This document shows, in pieces, positions 32,634-44,580 of a DNA stretch of 64,000 nucleotides (position 1 is its first letter; each line of letters begins with the position of its first letter). Source of the stretch: Byssothecium circinans (lineage: Eukaryota > Ascomycota > Dothideomycetes > Pleosporales > Massarinaceae). A program made the position numbers and the translations under genes. The stretch is taken from the NCBI GenBank assembly GCA_010015675.1, contig ML976983.1:843496-907495 (forward strand), read 5' to 3'. The notes below the pieces were generated by a model. The model was not told the origin of the DNA and ran no database searches. It saw nothing but the letters and a program-made list of their open reading frames with translations.

Positions 32634-35600
32634 TTGAGCACTTTGGTTTGTTGCATTGTATTATACCAATATTGTTCAATTCACCCTGGGTTATGGGTTG
32701 CGTCCAATGAACGTTTTTTTGCCTAGGTGGTATTTCTTCTTATGTCAAAATCACAACGAAAGGGTTCAAGGATTTAGTCAAGAGGGTTTGAAGCGATTCG
32801 TGTGAAGGAACGTGAAAAAGGATGCTCGACGATGGCGAGGTTGACCCCTACACGGTACTCAATCGGAACGTTGATAGACCTCTTCCGAACAAAACTATCC
32901 GCAAGCTTCCACCTGGTGCTCTGTCAGGATCAGCAATCGCAAAACTCGATAGTGTATGCTCTGGTGCGGTCTAAGAAGTTAGAAGGAGGGCTAGAAGCTG
33001 TGCCGGAACTTCAGCGGTGAACCTTATGTTAGCACGCGGTTGAAACAACGGCGTGGCTGGCTATGACTGCCGGCGGTATCAACAACGCGAGACATACTTT
33101 TCTTTAGGGCATCGCGTGCGCCGCGCTCACCTTTAATCTCGCGATCCGTGGTTGAATAATGCCACCGTTCTTCCGGTAAAACGAGTCAGTTCACATAGTC
33201 ACTCTGGACCCCGTGGAGAACCTGCTGGCATGTGGCGATGCGGGTCTCGATGTGCCCCTACCCAAGTCGCGCAAATCGACGCTGCCGATAACGACTTTTG
33301 CGATCGAATCGGTTGTCGTCTTCGACCAGGCCCCACCAAGAAAAACCAGTGCTAGCAAAGTCGATGGGTGGCTGGATGTCACCCTAGGGTCTTCCCAGAG
33401 CATTATCCATGCTACCAAGACTCTGCGCTCTTATCTACGCGTCTCATTATTCAGATCAATTATGGCTTGGTCTTGCGCAAGCGTACCGTACTTCAACCGA
33501 GGCAAAGCCACCATCAAGATGCGATATCACGGTTCGTGACATACGATAGCGGTCCAAGCACCCGTTGCGGGAAAGGCTATGATCCGATCTCAAAACGAAG
33601 CATTTGATTCGATGATCGGAAGAAGTTTGCGTCTGGGAGATGCCGGTAATGCTTAATTCAGGGGTACTAACTCGATCAGCGGAAAGCTGATCTGTTCACG
33701 TTGTCGTGGCACGATGGCATCGGATCGATTAGCGAGAGTTTATTCTTGACCGAACCTTTTGTTTTAGAAGGGTGTAGTGCAATGGTTCATGTGTAGGTAT
33801 CGACTCTCATTCTCAGGATCCTACCATAGTATCACACGGTTATGGCGGGCCATCACTCGACGGACGAGTTGTCATTTTGTGCATGAAATCGTGAAATTAC
33901 ATAAATTGAATTGTCCTTCAAGCCAGTCAGACCCAGCGGGACCTGCTTATTAGCAGAGCTAGTAAATTCCAAAAGGCAGCCCAAGTTCTCGCGCCCAAGC
34001 ACTGGGCAACCCTGTCGAAGATCATGTTCCTTAGTTGTTGGGAGGGTGCACTCCTTGACATGCATGCACGGTCCTTTGTCAACTCGTTGCTTCACATTCA
34101 CATCGACAGGAACTGCCTCCGGAATCACCATTTAACTTGTATAAAGTATGTGATGGAGGGTTGTTCCTGGAGTCGATCACTTATCCAAGTGCCGATATCT
34201 AAGGAATCCGTGCAGGTACCCGCAGCACATTTCGAACTTTAACCTTTCGCGTAAAAAGTACGTATTGATAAATGTGCACATTCTTGCAAGGAGTCTTGAG
34301 CCTAACCTTGAGCCTTAGTAAGTATTGATTTCCTTGGTAGACGTCACGGATCTATATCAGACTTCATGCCTATGGTATCCGCTGAAAAAATCCTTCCAAC
34401 GCGACAGGGAGTTAACGTACGGCAAGCAAAGCAACCAACTGAACCCAAGGGGCAACCGCTGGCTGAATACCAAGGCAACGATTGCATTGCAGTCTGCACC
34501 AGTGTATTAGAGTATGCGCTCCGGCTCCACAGCTCCGCTACATCTTGGTACATCATTTGTCAAAGGTCTGTCTATGTTTGACAACCTGCAGTAGCAGATT
34601 AGCAGAGATAACTGAAAATCGGTATTTCTGCTTCTCAACCTAGGATCGGAAACGGAGATTCTCCGCGATTGGTGTCGATCTTAGTCCGACGTCGGGATTC
34701 CAGAAGCACCACTTAATCAATACGCCCAGGCTGGTGCGACAATCTCTAGTACATCATTGGATGATGCGCTTCTTTGGCGTTAATGTCGAGTCACGCCTGG
34801 CGACAGATGGCGCTATTAGTTTGCGCCTCATCGATCCAGATTGGCCACTGACGATTTGGAGTGCGGGAAGAACCAAACAGGGCCAGGCCCGAACATTCAT
34901 GGCTTGACAGTGGACTCGTCGTCTGAAGCAATGATCTACAGCCAAAAGAAGCCAACCGGGACCACGCGACAGAACAAAAAGCCTTCCGTCCTTGTACCTA
35001 TCCGAGACTAAGGAGCAGTGTACTGTAGGATGCCCTGGCTAACCAGGAGTAGCGTGAGGAAACAAGAGAAGCCGGGGCTCCGTTTGAAGCAGATCACACT
35101 CTTTGCGGCAAACGGAGCGAAACTCTATCGAGGCTGGCACCTATCCGTTGTAGCACGTCTGGAAGAAGTGCGGGTTGCCTTGCCTAACATCGCCAGCAGT
35201 GCGAAAATACGTACAGCAGCCGCCAACATATGCTTCACGCGCAAGCGGACCATACTCCGCGACTATCTCACACGCACGGTGGAATTGCGGTCTCTTTTTT
35301 ATGCCACCCGGCTCTAATTCGTTAAATGCTACCAATTGAACTGATCTGTAGGGCCTTATTGGTTCGCTAGGGATGCAAATTTCCACGTGATTACAAGTTC
35401 AGCTATCCACTACGCTCGGCGAGTAGTAGAATTCAAATCGTTTTTCGTCCCGTCCCGAGGTGGCTTTCGAGGGGTTATTGGATTGATCCATATCATTATG
35501 TCGTCGAGCCCGTGTTGGTGAAAAAGCAAAGCCTACCTAAACGCCCAATCCACCACCACTGTCGCGCCTCACAGAACATTTGACTTCTTTTTTGGGTGGA

Positions 35601-35885
35601 AGTCGCCGGGCCATGGGACTCGTGTAACCAGATTTCCCCACCACAGCTGCTGTGCAACCACCACAAACTCCTGTGTACGCCACGGCCCCTCAAACTCATA
35701 TACAGGCGGCGGGTGCAAGCGTCGAGAACGCAGCCTCGGGGTCCTTTAAACCCTAGTTTGGTATGTCTTACTGTCTTGGTCGCCGTCCCGTGGTTCATTC
35801 TTGTAAGATCCCTCAGTTGACTTTGTCGCAGGCGTAGCATTCCTTCTATCGCACAGGAAGTGGATCAGCCTTCGACCGAACAAAG
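32634..35885. other. Long intergenic region, 3.25 kb
   Basis: I see no supported gene or transposon. Short frames occur on both strands; the least unlikely is 33853-34131 on the minus strand (92 residues, four cysteines), which has no flanking splice sites or signal peptide that I could find. A short direct repeat (TTGAGCCTWA twice) lies at 34298-34320. The stretch may contain decayed sequence or distal regulatory DNA for the MHYT gene. Confidence 0.4.
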
Positions 35886-38543
35886 ATGGATCAAACACAA
35901 AGTATCTTCGAGAAGTACCCCAAGGGGAGTCGGCCTCGAATACACTACATCCCGTTTCTCATATTCATCTCCTATATCGTCAGTTTGATCGGGGCATTCA
36001 CAACGGTTGAGCTTCTTCACCGAAGAGAGTCGACCAGGAACACTTGGCGCAGCTGGTAAAAAAATTCCGCTGAACAACGATCACTCGCTGCCAATCACTG
36101 ACCTCCATTCCAGGGTACAACTCGGCGCATGTTCAGTATCGTTCGGTCTTGTAGCCATATGGTGCATGCACTTTGTGGGCAACCGTGCCATCGTCTTGGG
36201 AGACGGTGAAAAAGAGATCCAACTCTACTATGATGCGACCTTCACATCAGTCTCCGCAGTCCTTCCCATCATCGTCATTTTTCTCGGTCTCCTCGTAGCC
36301 GACCGGTTCTACAAGAATAACAGGCGCTCGGCCACCCGTCATGTGGCACTCCTCGTCTGCGGTGTGTGTGCGGGAGCAGCCGTCACGGAGATGCACTACT
36401 TGGGCAACAATGGTACGACGAATTATCGCTTAAAGCCGAGTTTGCAGTTCATTATTGGCGCTGCTTCCATCGCCGTCATCGATTGCATAGTCGCTTTCGG
36501 TTTGTTCTTCCACTGGAGCGGACACTGGGTGAACAACATCTGGAGGCGTCTTCTCGTTGCTTGCTTCCTGGCTGTAGCTGTATCAGGCATGCATTGGACT
36601 GCTGCTGCTGGAACAGCTTATGAGCTGACGGGGTATCATGCCGGATCTGGTCACGGGCGTAATGTCAACCTCATCATTGCCGTGTCTCTGGTAAGTTCTA
36701 TGTACCTCTAAGACTATGGTGGGTCGTGGGCTGACGAGCGAAGTGCTTGAGTGCGTGCGTGGCTTGCTTTGCGATGGGCTTTCTTAAGCAAGTACACAAG
36801 AGGAAGCTTAAGGATAGAGCGGAGCAAGTCGTTCTGGCTGTGGCTATGTTTCATGATGGGAAGCTGCTTGTAACTGCTGGGGGACTATTGCCTTGCCAGA
36901 CGATTACAAGGCAGTTCCACCAACGGGTAAGATTTTAGCACAATACATCGGCTTGGACTTTGGGTTTCGACGCTAACGCTGCCCAGACTTTCGACGATGA
37001 CTTCGACATCCGCCACCCTGTTTTCCAATGGCTGTTCCGAGTTTCCCGCAACTGGAATGGCATCATCGATCTGATTCCGTCGATGCGAGACCATCTTCAA
37101 CACACTGGATATCTACAGACAGCTACCCCAGTGATGGGCGGGGCCAGCCGAGTGTCTCTCGAGGACGAAGAGGATACCAACAACAGCTATTCTGCCATCT
37201 TCCGCGAGATGTTTTGCATTACAGCACAAGACATTGCCAGGAGTATGGACACTAGATTGCAAGATCTTGGCCATCTCTATGAGAATGTCGAGACGACAGG
37301 AACGCTTCTGAATGCGAGGACGCTTTTTCTGAACGCTCAGGGCAAGAATATTCTGGCAGCAAATGTTGCTGAGCAGATGGACCTTGAAGCCGGAGTGGCG
37401 AACCCCATCCTTTTTGGTCGAGGGCAGCTCTTGGTTCTCACGCGGAAGGTGGAAGCGGCCGATGCTAGTCGGCTACAGAATATCGGATTCCGCTTTGCGA
37501 GCATCGAACAAATAGGAGATCAACTAGCCAGGAGTTTGCAAATTTCGCGGGAGGATCTCACCAGGTTGATTGGACGACTTCAGTTGTCTTGCGCACGAGA
37601 GCCGTTGATCCCTCGCAAAGGAACTTACCTCGCATCTTTCTTGCTTCAGCCTTCACCGGTCATGCAAGGCCTGGATGTCATTGTGCAAAAGGCGACCCCC
37701 GATCGACTTCCGATGGTGCAGCTTTCCGAAGAGGAGCTTTCTCAAAGGCAAGTCAGACTTCTCTCAGCGCTCAACGGGAGTACGCTAGAAGATTGTCTTA
37801 TGAGAATCGAGCGACGATTTGGATCCGTTACTGAAGACGACATCTTCCTCGACAAAGTCCGCAACAGGATTTTAGAGTTGGTCAGCCTTGTACCGGAACC
37901 CGCACTATACCAGGCATATTTCTCCGGCCAGCAGCTCGACGTTGCGCACGGCATGAGCGGCCAAAACGACCCACTCCAAGGAACAATTTTCGCCTTCTGT
38001 GGCATCAAAGAGGTGTACAACCAGTCCATACAGAGTCCAACCCTCCAATGCGTTCCGCTCTCCTTCTTCCGCGCCAACCTGAGGTCATACCCGGGCAGTC
38101 CCGACCATGGCATTCTAGCCCACAAGAACCACAAAGAGTTTGGCTCGCTTCACGCTTCGACCCTCGAGGCGACTGCATCCACATCACGCAAAGCACGGGG
38201 ACTGAGCAAGATGTTCCGTAAACACGCCGAAGTCTCAAGCTCCAGCACCAGCATCAATCCAGACAGCAGCTCTGAGAAGGGCTTGGTCGACGTATCTTCA
38301 AGCACTGCTGATGGCAGCGCCCCGAGCCATCCGTTTGGTGGCATCATGATAAGCAAAGACATCGTTATCAGCGAGGACCAACAAGACAATTCGCCCATGG
38401 AGATGAAGGACTTGGGCTCGAGATGCGAGGCAGGCGTTGCTGATACCGAACAGTTGACTGTGGCGGATCATCTTATGGCCATCACGACGTCGTTTCGGGA
38501 TCCGCATGGTGGGAAAGTGCTGGTGAGGGAGGGTAGACGGTAG
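35886..38543 (+). CDS. MHYT-domain integral membrane signalling protein
   Basis: Four exons (35886-36055, 36114-36690, 36744-36926, 36987-38543) with introns of 58, 53 and 60 bp; the product is 828 residues. The N-terminal half has seven hydrophobic helices, the first in exon 1. The diagnostic Met-His motifs are at M75-H76 (WCMHFVG), M150-H151 (TEMHYLG) and M216-H217 (SGMHWTA). The spacing of 65-75 residues is that of MHYT sensor domains, thought to bind copper and sense O2, CO or NO. Exon 3 carries the last helix (LSACVACFAMGFL) and a basic juxtamembrane stretch. The 500-residue cytoplasmic tail is partly folded and ends in a Ser-rich disordered region. It lacks the GGDEF/EAL output domains of bacterial MHYT proteins. 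Fungal homologues are uncharacterised. The intron acceptor of exon 3 (CGAAG) is less standard than the others. Confidence 0.87.
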
Positions 38544-39115
38544 CTTCGGCTGCACAGTTACTTGTTGTATTATATGGGGTTCTTTATGGGCATTTGGCGT
38601 TCAGTATACCCCGGAGATATCTGTCTTTCTCTGTGTTTTCCGTGCATCAAAAGGAATAGCATTAGGGTGGTATGGAACGGAAGGTTGGGCTGCAGGCATT
38701 GTATCCTTCGTTCGATGTGAGACGCCTCGCATATTAGTTGTTTAGTAGGGCTACGATAACTAATATAATAAATGAATGGGTCTTGATGGGACGAAAGATT
38801 TGGGGAGAGTCACTGTGCGATCCCTTCGGTCCGATGCCGCAGCTCGGAAGTGCTTTTCGGGCGGAACGCGAGGTCTTGGCGAAAGACGTCAACATTTGAA
38901 CTTCTATGCCCCACGCTACTCTATTCACCCACGTTCTCAAATTGAGGCCTCGCGATTACAGAATCTCGCCGGAAGACCCATAAAGCAAAAGGCCCGACCG
39001 AGATAATTTTCCTAGGGGGCCTCCTACACCCACTCGCGCCCTTCGCCGCAAACACCTCCCCCTCCGTTCCTGTGAGGACCCTTGCAATCTCACCTCACAC
39101 TTGACAACAACAAAA
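38544..39115. other. Intergenic, 0.57 kb
   Basis: 3' region of the MHYT gene and promoter of CIA1. An AT-rich stretch lies at 38,740-38,775. CIA1's leader is C-rich (39,020-39,110). No gene. Confidence 0.5.
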
Positions 39116-40432
39116 ATGCCGCCCCCAATATCGACGCCCTCACACGCCCTCCATCCCCTCGCAACGCTCTCACCGCCCTCCAACTCGCGGACATGGCAAA
39201 CTGCGCCCCACCCCACTCAACCCGTCGTCGCAACCGCATGCTCAGACCGCAGCGTACGCGTCTACAGCCTCACCTCCTTCACGCTCCTGCACTCGATCAC
39301 CGGTGGGCATAAGCGAAGCGTGCGGAGCGTAGGCTGGAAGCCAGGAGTCCGCGGGCAAAACGTGCTCGCGACCGGGAGCTTTGACGCCAGTGCCGGGATA
39401 TGGAGGCGGCGAGAGGACGCTGGTGTTCGAGATTTCACAAACCGGGATACCGGTGACGATGACGAGGAAGAAGAAGACGACGACGAGTACCAGTTTGCGT
39501 GCATACTCGACGGGCACGAGTCGGAGATCAAGTGTCTGGCTTGGTCGCCGTCTGGGCAGTATTTAGCAACGTGCTCGCGCGATAAGTCGGTGTGGGTATG
39601 GGAAGAGCTTGAGGATGATAATTTCGAAACTGTGGCTGTGCTGCAGGAACATGATGGCGATGTCAAGTGTGTGAATTGGCATCCCGAGGAGGATCTACTG
39701 GTCAGTTCGAGCTATGACGACACCGTGAGGCTGTATAGAGAGGACAGCGATGATTGGGTCCAAGTCGCTGCTATCGAGGGACATAAGATGACGGTGTGGT
39801 GGGCAGAGTTTGAAGGCAGTGGCATGGCCAAGCTAGACTTCAGGAAAGAGAATGAGGGATTGGATGGGAGGCAGATGGATCATTTGGCGTTGTTGGAACG
39901 ATCGGGACCTAGGTTGGCGACGTGTTCGGACGATTGTACGGTGAGGATATGGAGACGCAGACCGAGGGAACGACAAAATGGTGGCGATGGTCAGGGTATA
40001 CCGTCCATCATACGCAGCGCTGCTATCGATGAGGATTGGCTCCAGGAAGCTATATTACCGCAGCAGCATTCTAGGGCTATCTACTCGGTCTCCTGGTCGC
40101 GGAGGACGGGGCTGATTGCTTCGGCGGGGAGTGATGGGAAGATTGTCGTTTATAGGGAGCGGTGGAAGAGTTCTGCATCTTCAGATCCAATGAATGGGGT
40201 CGAGGGGCAGGATGGGGATAAGGTCGGTGAGGAGGCATTGACGGAGTGGGAGGTTGTGGCTGAGTTGTGGGAGGCGCATGGGGTGTTTGAGATCAACCAT
40301 GTTACTTGGGCGTTGAGGAGGGATAAGGGGGTTAGGTGGGACGACGAGGAGGTCGTGCTTAGTACGGGGGATGATGGGGAGGTGAGGGTTTGGACGTTGG
40401 AGGAGTTGGGTGTAAAGAGGGAGGAGGTATAG
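39116..40432 (+). CDS. CIA1: Cytosolic iron-sulfur assembly WD40 protein
   Basis: A single exon of 438 residues from the ATG at 39116 (context caaaaATGCC). Seven WD40-type repeats can be followed, with typical GH...WD-like ends: GGHKRSVRSVGW, LDGHESEIKCLAWSPSGQYLATCSRDKSVWVWE, LQEHDGDVKCVNWHPEEDLLVSSSYDDTVRLYR. This matches Cia1/CIAO1, the propeller subunit of the CIA targeting complex with Met18/MMS19 and Cia2. That complex inserts Fe-S clusters into nuclear and cytosolic proteins. A long acidic insertion lies in the loop between blades 2 and 3, around 39,450-39,490 (run of Asp and Glu), and a second variable insertion lies near 40,170-40,230. Acidic loops of this type are frequent in ascomycete Cia1 proteins. 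No intron is needed. Confidence 0.92.
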   Translation: MPPPISTPSHALHPLATLSPPSNSRTWQTAPHPTQPVVATACSDRSVRVYSLTSFTLLHSITGGHKRSVRSVGWKPGVRGQNVLATGSFDASAGIWRRREDAGVRDFTNRDTGDDDEEEEDDDEYQFACILDGHESEIKCLAWSPSGQYLATCSRDKSVWVWEELEDDNFETVAVLQEHDGDVKCVNWHPEEDLLVSSSYDDTVRLYREDSDDWVQVAAIEGHKMTVWWAEFEGSGMAKLDFRKENEGLDGRQMDHLALLERSGPRLATCSDDCTVRIWRRRPRERQNGGDGQGIPSIIRSAAIDEDWLQEAILPQQHSRAIYSVSWSRRTGLIASAGSDGKIVVYRERWKSSASSDPMNGVEGQDGDKVGEEALTEWEVVAELWEAHGVFEINHVTWALRRDKGVRWDDEEVVLSTGDDGEVRVWTLEELGVKREEV

Positions 40433-41055
40433 TCTTGAATACCGTAACGGTGAGATTGATGGTGAATTCGGTGGTAAACATCTTAATGGTTCGCGTACCC
40501 TTGGATAGCAATCGTACCACAATAGTTAGTTAAACAAAAGATATAACAACTCATCAAGCACCTAAGGATATTAACAGAGGTTAAGCTTTTGATAATCGGT
40601 TCTAAGGTGCTTAGGTAAGCATCCGGTCGTGTGAGATCATGTGATTCAGTCATGTGACTATGACTTTTTTCGTTTGAATACATGTATATATATTACCCAC
40701 ATGACAACGTGCTTGTTGCAGGTGTGAGTTTACATGTAATCATTTGCTCCCCTTGTATGACATCTTAATCCAGCCGCTTCTACAGTTTGTATCCCCTTCA
40801 ACAGTGCTGTGCAATAAATGAGGCATTTACTCCCCTCCCCGTTCATCATTAAATAGTTCGAGCGTATACGAAAATTCGGCGTTGAAGCAATTAATACTTC
40901 GCATGTTATTGTCAAATTGTAAATAAGAAAAAAGATATCGGCTATTGGGTCGCACCTCTTCGTTAATGATGTCATCAACTGGCCATCCTCAAATCAGCAA
41001 CACTGTCGTACATGGGTCCACCTCTCACTCCTAGCTTCTCGTCTCTTGGTATGAT
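40433..41055. other. AT-rich convergent intergenic region
   Basis: 0.62 kb, more AT-rich than its flanks, between the 3' ends of CIA1 and the small gene on the minus strand. No coding frame. Confidence 0.5.
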
Positions 41056-41410
41056 CTATCTTCGCCGGCACCTTGCGATCTCGTCCTGCACCGGATCAGC
41101 AAAGCAATACGTGATCCTAATTGGTACTTACGAGTGACAGCTTCCGGGGCGCAAGTATGCAATACGAGTCCTGCATAATCTATATCTCAAAAGTGAGCAT
41201 GCAAACCATCTTATCTCTCACTTCCATTTCGGCACTTACGTGTACATCGTACGCCCCAGCGCCGAATTTGGTTCTCAGAAAGCTCGACAATTTCCTGGAA
41301 TCGATAGTCTTCCCAGGGATACTTTGATATGCCGAAATATCTGGGAACTCGTCAAGCTGTTCATCCGACGCACGAATTTGCATCGGTGGTGGCAAGGAAA
41401 AGGTAGACAT
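41056..41410 (-). CDS. Tiny three-exon protein, 82 residues, unknown
   Basis: Three exons on the minus strand (41410-41240, 41179-41132, 41085-41056) are joined by introns of 60 and 46 bp. Both introns have GTAAGT donors and clear acceptors (ATATAG, GTGCAG), and all junctions are phase 0. The middle exon is 48 bp and the last only 30 bp including the stop. The product is acidic in the first half and ends in a basic CRRR tail. It has no signal peptide or membrane segment. It reads like a small folded domain (SSFLRTKFGAGAYDVH, then DSYCILAPRKL). I do not recognise the family. Support comes from two canonical GTAAGT introns that each restore an open frame; expression data would decide. Confidence 0.55.
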
Positions 41411-42174
41411 AAGGGCTGAGGGTTTCTTGCGTAACGACGAAAAAGCAGTTGTGGGCGGGAAATCTTGCAGGGCTGCAGTTTGGGTAATTCGATCTCTCGT
41501 GACGGATTCGGACGTCTGGGTTGGGCAGCACCTGTTATACGGGATAGGAATGCGCCTGAGGCAGTCTCTTATACTACCATTCAGCGCTTAGGGAGCGGCA
41601 CTGCTATGTTTTGTCCTTCTCTATCTTCTAACTCTTGCAGACCGGTTGACAATGCCCCCGAAACAAGGATCCAGGCGCTTGGACGAAGGCAAAAGACATC
41701 CAATTAGCTTCACGGGACTCCTGATCATGGTGCCTTTTGTGTGCTTGTAAGCCTGTCTCGGATGACGCTGTTTGGGGAGATGCCAAGTATAGGCTCAGTA
41801 GCACCGCCGTATTGTGGGACCACGTTTGCTTTTGAATTACAAGTCTTACCAGACGGTGATCCCACTGACTCAGGTTACACTGCTTGGGGAAGTACAGATA
41901 CAGGTCCTCGTGTTCTGCCGCATTGTGGCACTATTTGCTCGCGAATTACAAGTCACACCAGAGGAACATGCCACAACCTCAGCCCCCAACGGACCTTCCG
42001 CCTGATCGGTCTCAGCCACATGCAACAACTCTTCGGCTTAGCAACTCAAGTCAGACGGTTCAAGAATCACCGCTCGTAGCTTTTTCGAGCTGAGACTGTG
42101 GCCACCTCAGATTATCGAGAACCCGGCGACAAACGGCCTTACCGAACGTTACAGGCACAGACGCTTCAAACAAA
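41411..42174. other. Gene-free gap with degenerate tandem repeat
   Basis: This 0.76-kb stretch lies between the tiny gene and the kinase gene. It contains a diverged tandem duplication (separate entry). Several plus-strand frames (41741-42079, 41814-42005, 41884-42093) overlap it in different phases, none convincingly coding. Confidence 0.45.
41768..41963 (+). repeat. Diverged tandem duplication, two units of about 85-90 bp
   Basis: Unit 1 (about 41768-41856) and unit 2 (about 41879-41963) align along their length. Both start CTG(C/T)TTGGGGA, continue through CCGC(C)GTATTGTGG or CCGCATTGTGG, and end GAATTACAAGTC(T/A)(T/C)ACCAGA. Unit 2 has short deletions relative to unit 1. The copies are separated by about 22 bp. 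Confidence 0.6.
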
Positions 42175-44580
42175 ATGAATTTGGACTCCGACACGGAATG
42201 CGGACATGAAGGTGCATCCTTGATTCAGTTAGATCCGCCGCATCGGTGGGGTCGGGGTGCAGACATGTGTACCGAATTGGATACCAGGTCGTTGCAAGAT
42301 CTGGCCGAGGAATTAGCGGATTATGATCTGAGAGGGATCGAAAGCGACGATGACGCCAGCTCCACTGTGGGTAGCTACTCAATATGGTACTGCATACTAG
42401 CTCACCGGAATACTTAGGGTCTGCTCCATAACTCTCCTTGCACTGGCATCGACCGATCTAGTGGCTTAGAGAAGCCTTATACTTCAACACTTGGGCCACC
42501 CCAGCTTGACCGAACCCAAGTCTCCGAGTTGAGTGTGATATCGGATGCAGGTGACCAACAGCACCAGAAGCGACTGGTTCTTCCAAGATCAGACACTTCG
42601 CTCCTTTCCTCTGACGACGAAGACTCTCCTGGCTCTGTCCAAAAAGCATGACCCAAGGCATAGGCTGCAGGCTGCCATTATGCAAGCGATGCAAACGAGA
42701 AATGGCTTCTCAGAGTTTCTCCCCAAAAGCCAATTGTATCGCCTCATCAACCAGGAAAATGTCAAACGGGAACTCGAGCAGCAATCATTCAGTAAATCGC
42801 CCAGCCAAATAGAAAATTACACCGACATCATTTGCCGTCAGCAACTAGTAGTCCTCCCGGATGGTAGAGAGAAACTGAGGTCGTTCAGGAAGATCTTCGG
42901 GTTGCTTGTGCTGGCCGAGAGAGTTGAATCCATCAGTAACTTCCTTGACAACAATGTGAGCGATCTCGACTTGCCACTAATCGACGTCCAAACTAAAGGA
43001 TGGCCCGATCTGCGACGTAATGATTCTTTCGGGAAGGCTACGGGGGGCCCCCTCAGCGTGTTCAAAAATCCCAGCTGGAGCCCAATGCAGCTGTACAATT
43101 TTAAGAACCAGCAATGGCAATTCCTGGCGCCGTTCTTTTCGCAGAACCGGGGGCACAAGGCAAATCACTACGTCCTTCAAGACCAACACATCCTACCATT
43201 CACCCCTTTGGATGATACAAGAGATGACGATGAATATTATGGTGGCTTTGCCAAAGTCATCACCGTCAAAATCCATAGTGACCATCACGACTTCCGAGAT
43301 GAGAAACTCTGTGCCAAAGGTTTTGCTATCAAAGAGCTCATCACCATGGATAGACGAACTTTCGAAAAGGAAGTCAAAATTCTGGCAACATTCAGTGGTG
43401 AAAGTGATCACGCTCATATCGTTTCACTTCTTGCTACATACGAGCAGTTCAACAAGTTTCATTTAATTTTCCACAAAGCCGAAGGAGACCTTTTCCGGTA
43501 TTGGAAGGAGATCAACAGATCTCCAGAGTTTAGTCATAGAAGCGTTGACTGGATGGTAAGACAGTGTGCCGGTATCGCCGAGGGTTTGGGGAAGCTCCAT
43601 CTGCATTCTACCAGGACGCAGCATCATTCCCATGCGAACGGAACTGTTCTCCACGTCGACCATGAGAAACACGTGCAAGTAATCCCGCCGATGTGCCGGG
43701 AGGCACGATCAGATTCCGTGCAATCAAACGGCGCCAGAATTGTACCCATAAGTCCCACATTCGCACAGTCAGAAAGCGATTGTTGGCCCGAATCGGCCGC
43801 ACGCGTCCAGGAAGAGAAATATGGCCGACATGGGGACATCAGCCCTGGAAATATTCTTTTCTACGAGAACAACGACGACTCTGGGTCTACCTTTGATGGT
43901 GTTCTCAAGCTGTCTGACTTTGGAGAAGCTGAACTAAACTCTCGTTTTAGCCGAACTAAGAAAGAGAATGTCGCGACTACCCTAACATATCGGCCGCCTG
44001 AATGCGATTTCCCCCCTAGACACATTCGCCAGTCATGCGATATCTGGTGCCTTGGCTGTGTTTTTCTCGAGTTCACCGCTTGGTTGATTGGAGGCGCAGA
44101 GCTCCTGGAATTCTTTGGAAGACAACGATTGTCAAGGGATCCGTTTTCTCAGGAAAAGACTGATATCTTCTTCAATGCTGAGGAGATTCCAATAACAAGG
44201 GATCTCGTGCCTGTGCTCAAGGCAAGCGTAACGCAAGTACGTATGATGAGAACGGTTACTCTCAAGAGCACTGATTTCTGACGATCAAGTTCCAGTTCAT
44301 CGAAAGGCTTCACCGAGATCTACGGTGCAGCGAGCTCATCCACGAATTTTTGAACTTCATTCAGTACGACATGCTCGTGGTAGATGAAAGTCAACGCGCG
44401 TCCTGCGATAAAGTGTCCAGCACCCTCAAGAGCATACTCCGCCGTGGTAAACTCGACAAGGAATATGCCGTAAAAGCCTTACCGTGGCACGCCGACACAA
44501 AACTCCGCCGCAGAGATCGTCGAGCCACAGTGGTACACCTAGAGTGGCCAAATAAGGAGACGGGTCATGCTCTTGTGTAG
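42175..44580 (+). CDS. Protein kinase, HET-island type, possible frameshift
   Basis: Exon 1 is 42175-42366, followed by a 51-bp intron (GTGGGT donor, CTTAG acceptor). The main exon runs from 42418 to 44236, and the last exon 44296-44580 follows a 59-bp intron (GTACGT donor). Within the main exon the frame changes near 42,550-42,650. Either a 37-bp intron (42551-42587) is removed, giving about 752 residues, or there is a one-base shift in the A5 run at 42641-42645. Kinase motifs downstream are intact: a VAIK-like FAIKELI lysine near 43,325, catalytic loop HGDISPGN at 43829, DFG near 43,915, and YRPPEC in place of APE. The N-terminal region shares with the next gene a helical block ending (V/L)SDLDLPL. 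It lacks a HET domain. No function can be assigned beyond kinase; the neighbouring kinase-HET gene suggests a shared signalling context. Confidence 0.65.

Noticed and set aside
33853..34131. 92-residue minus-strand frame with four cysteines in the long gap
   Set aside because: No signal peptide, no upstream exon with usable splice sites and no recognisable family; possible but not supported.
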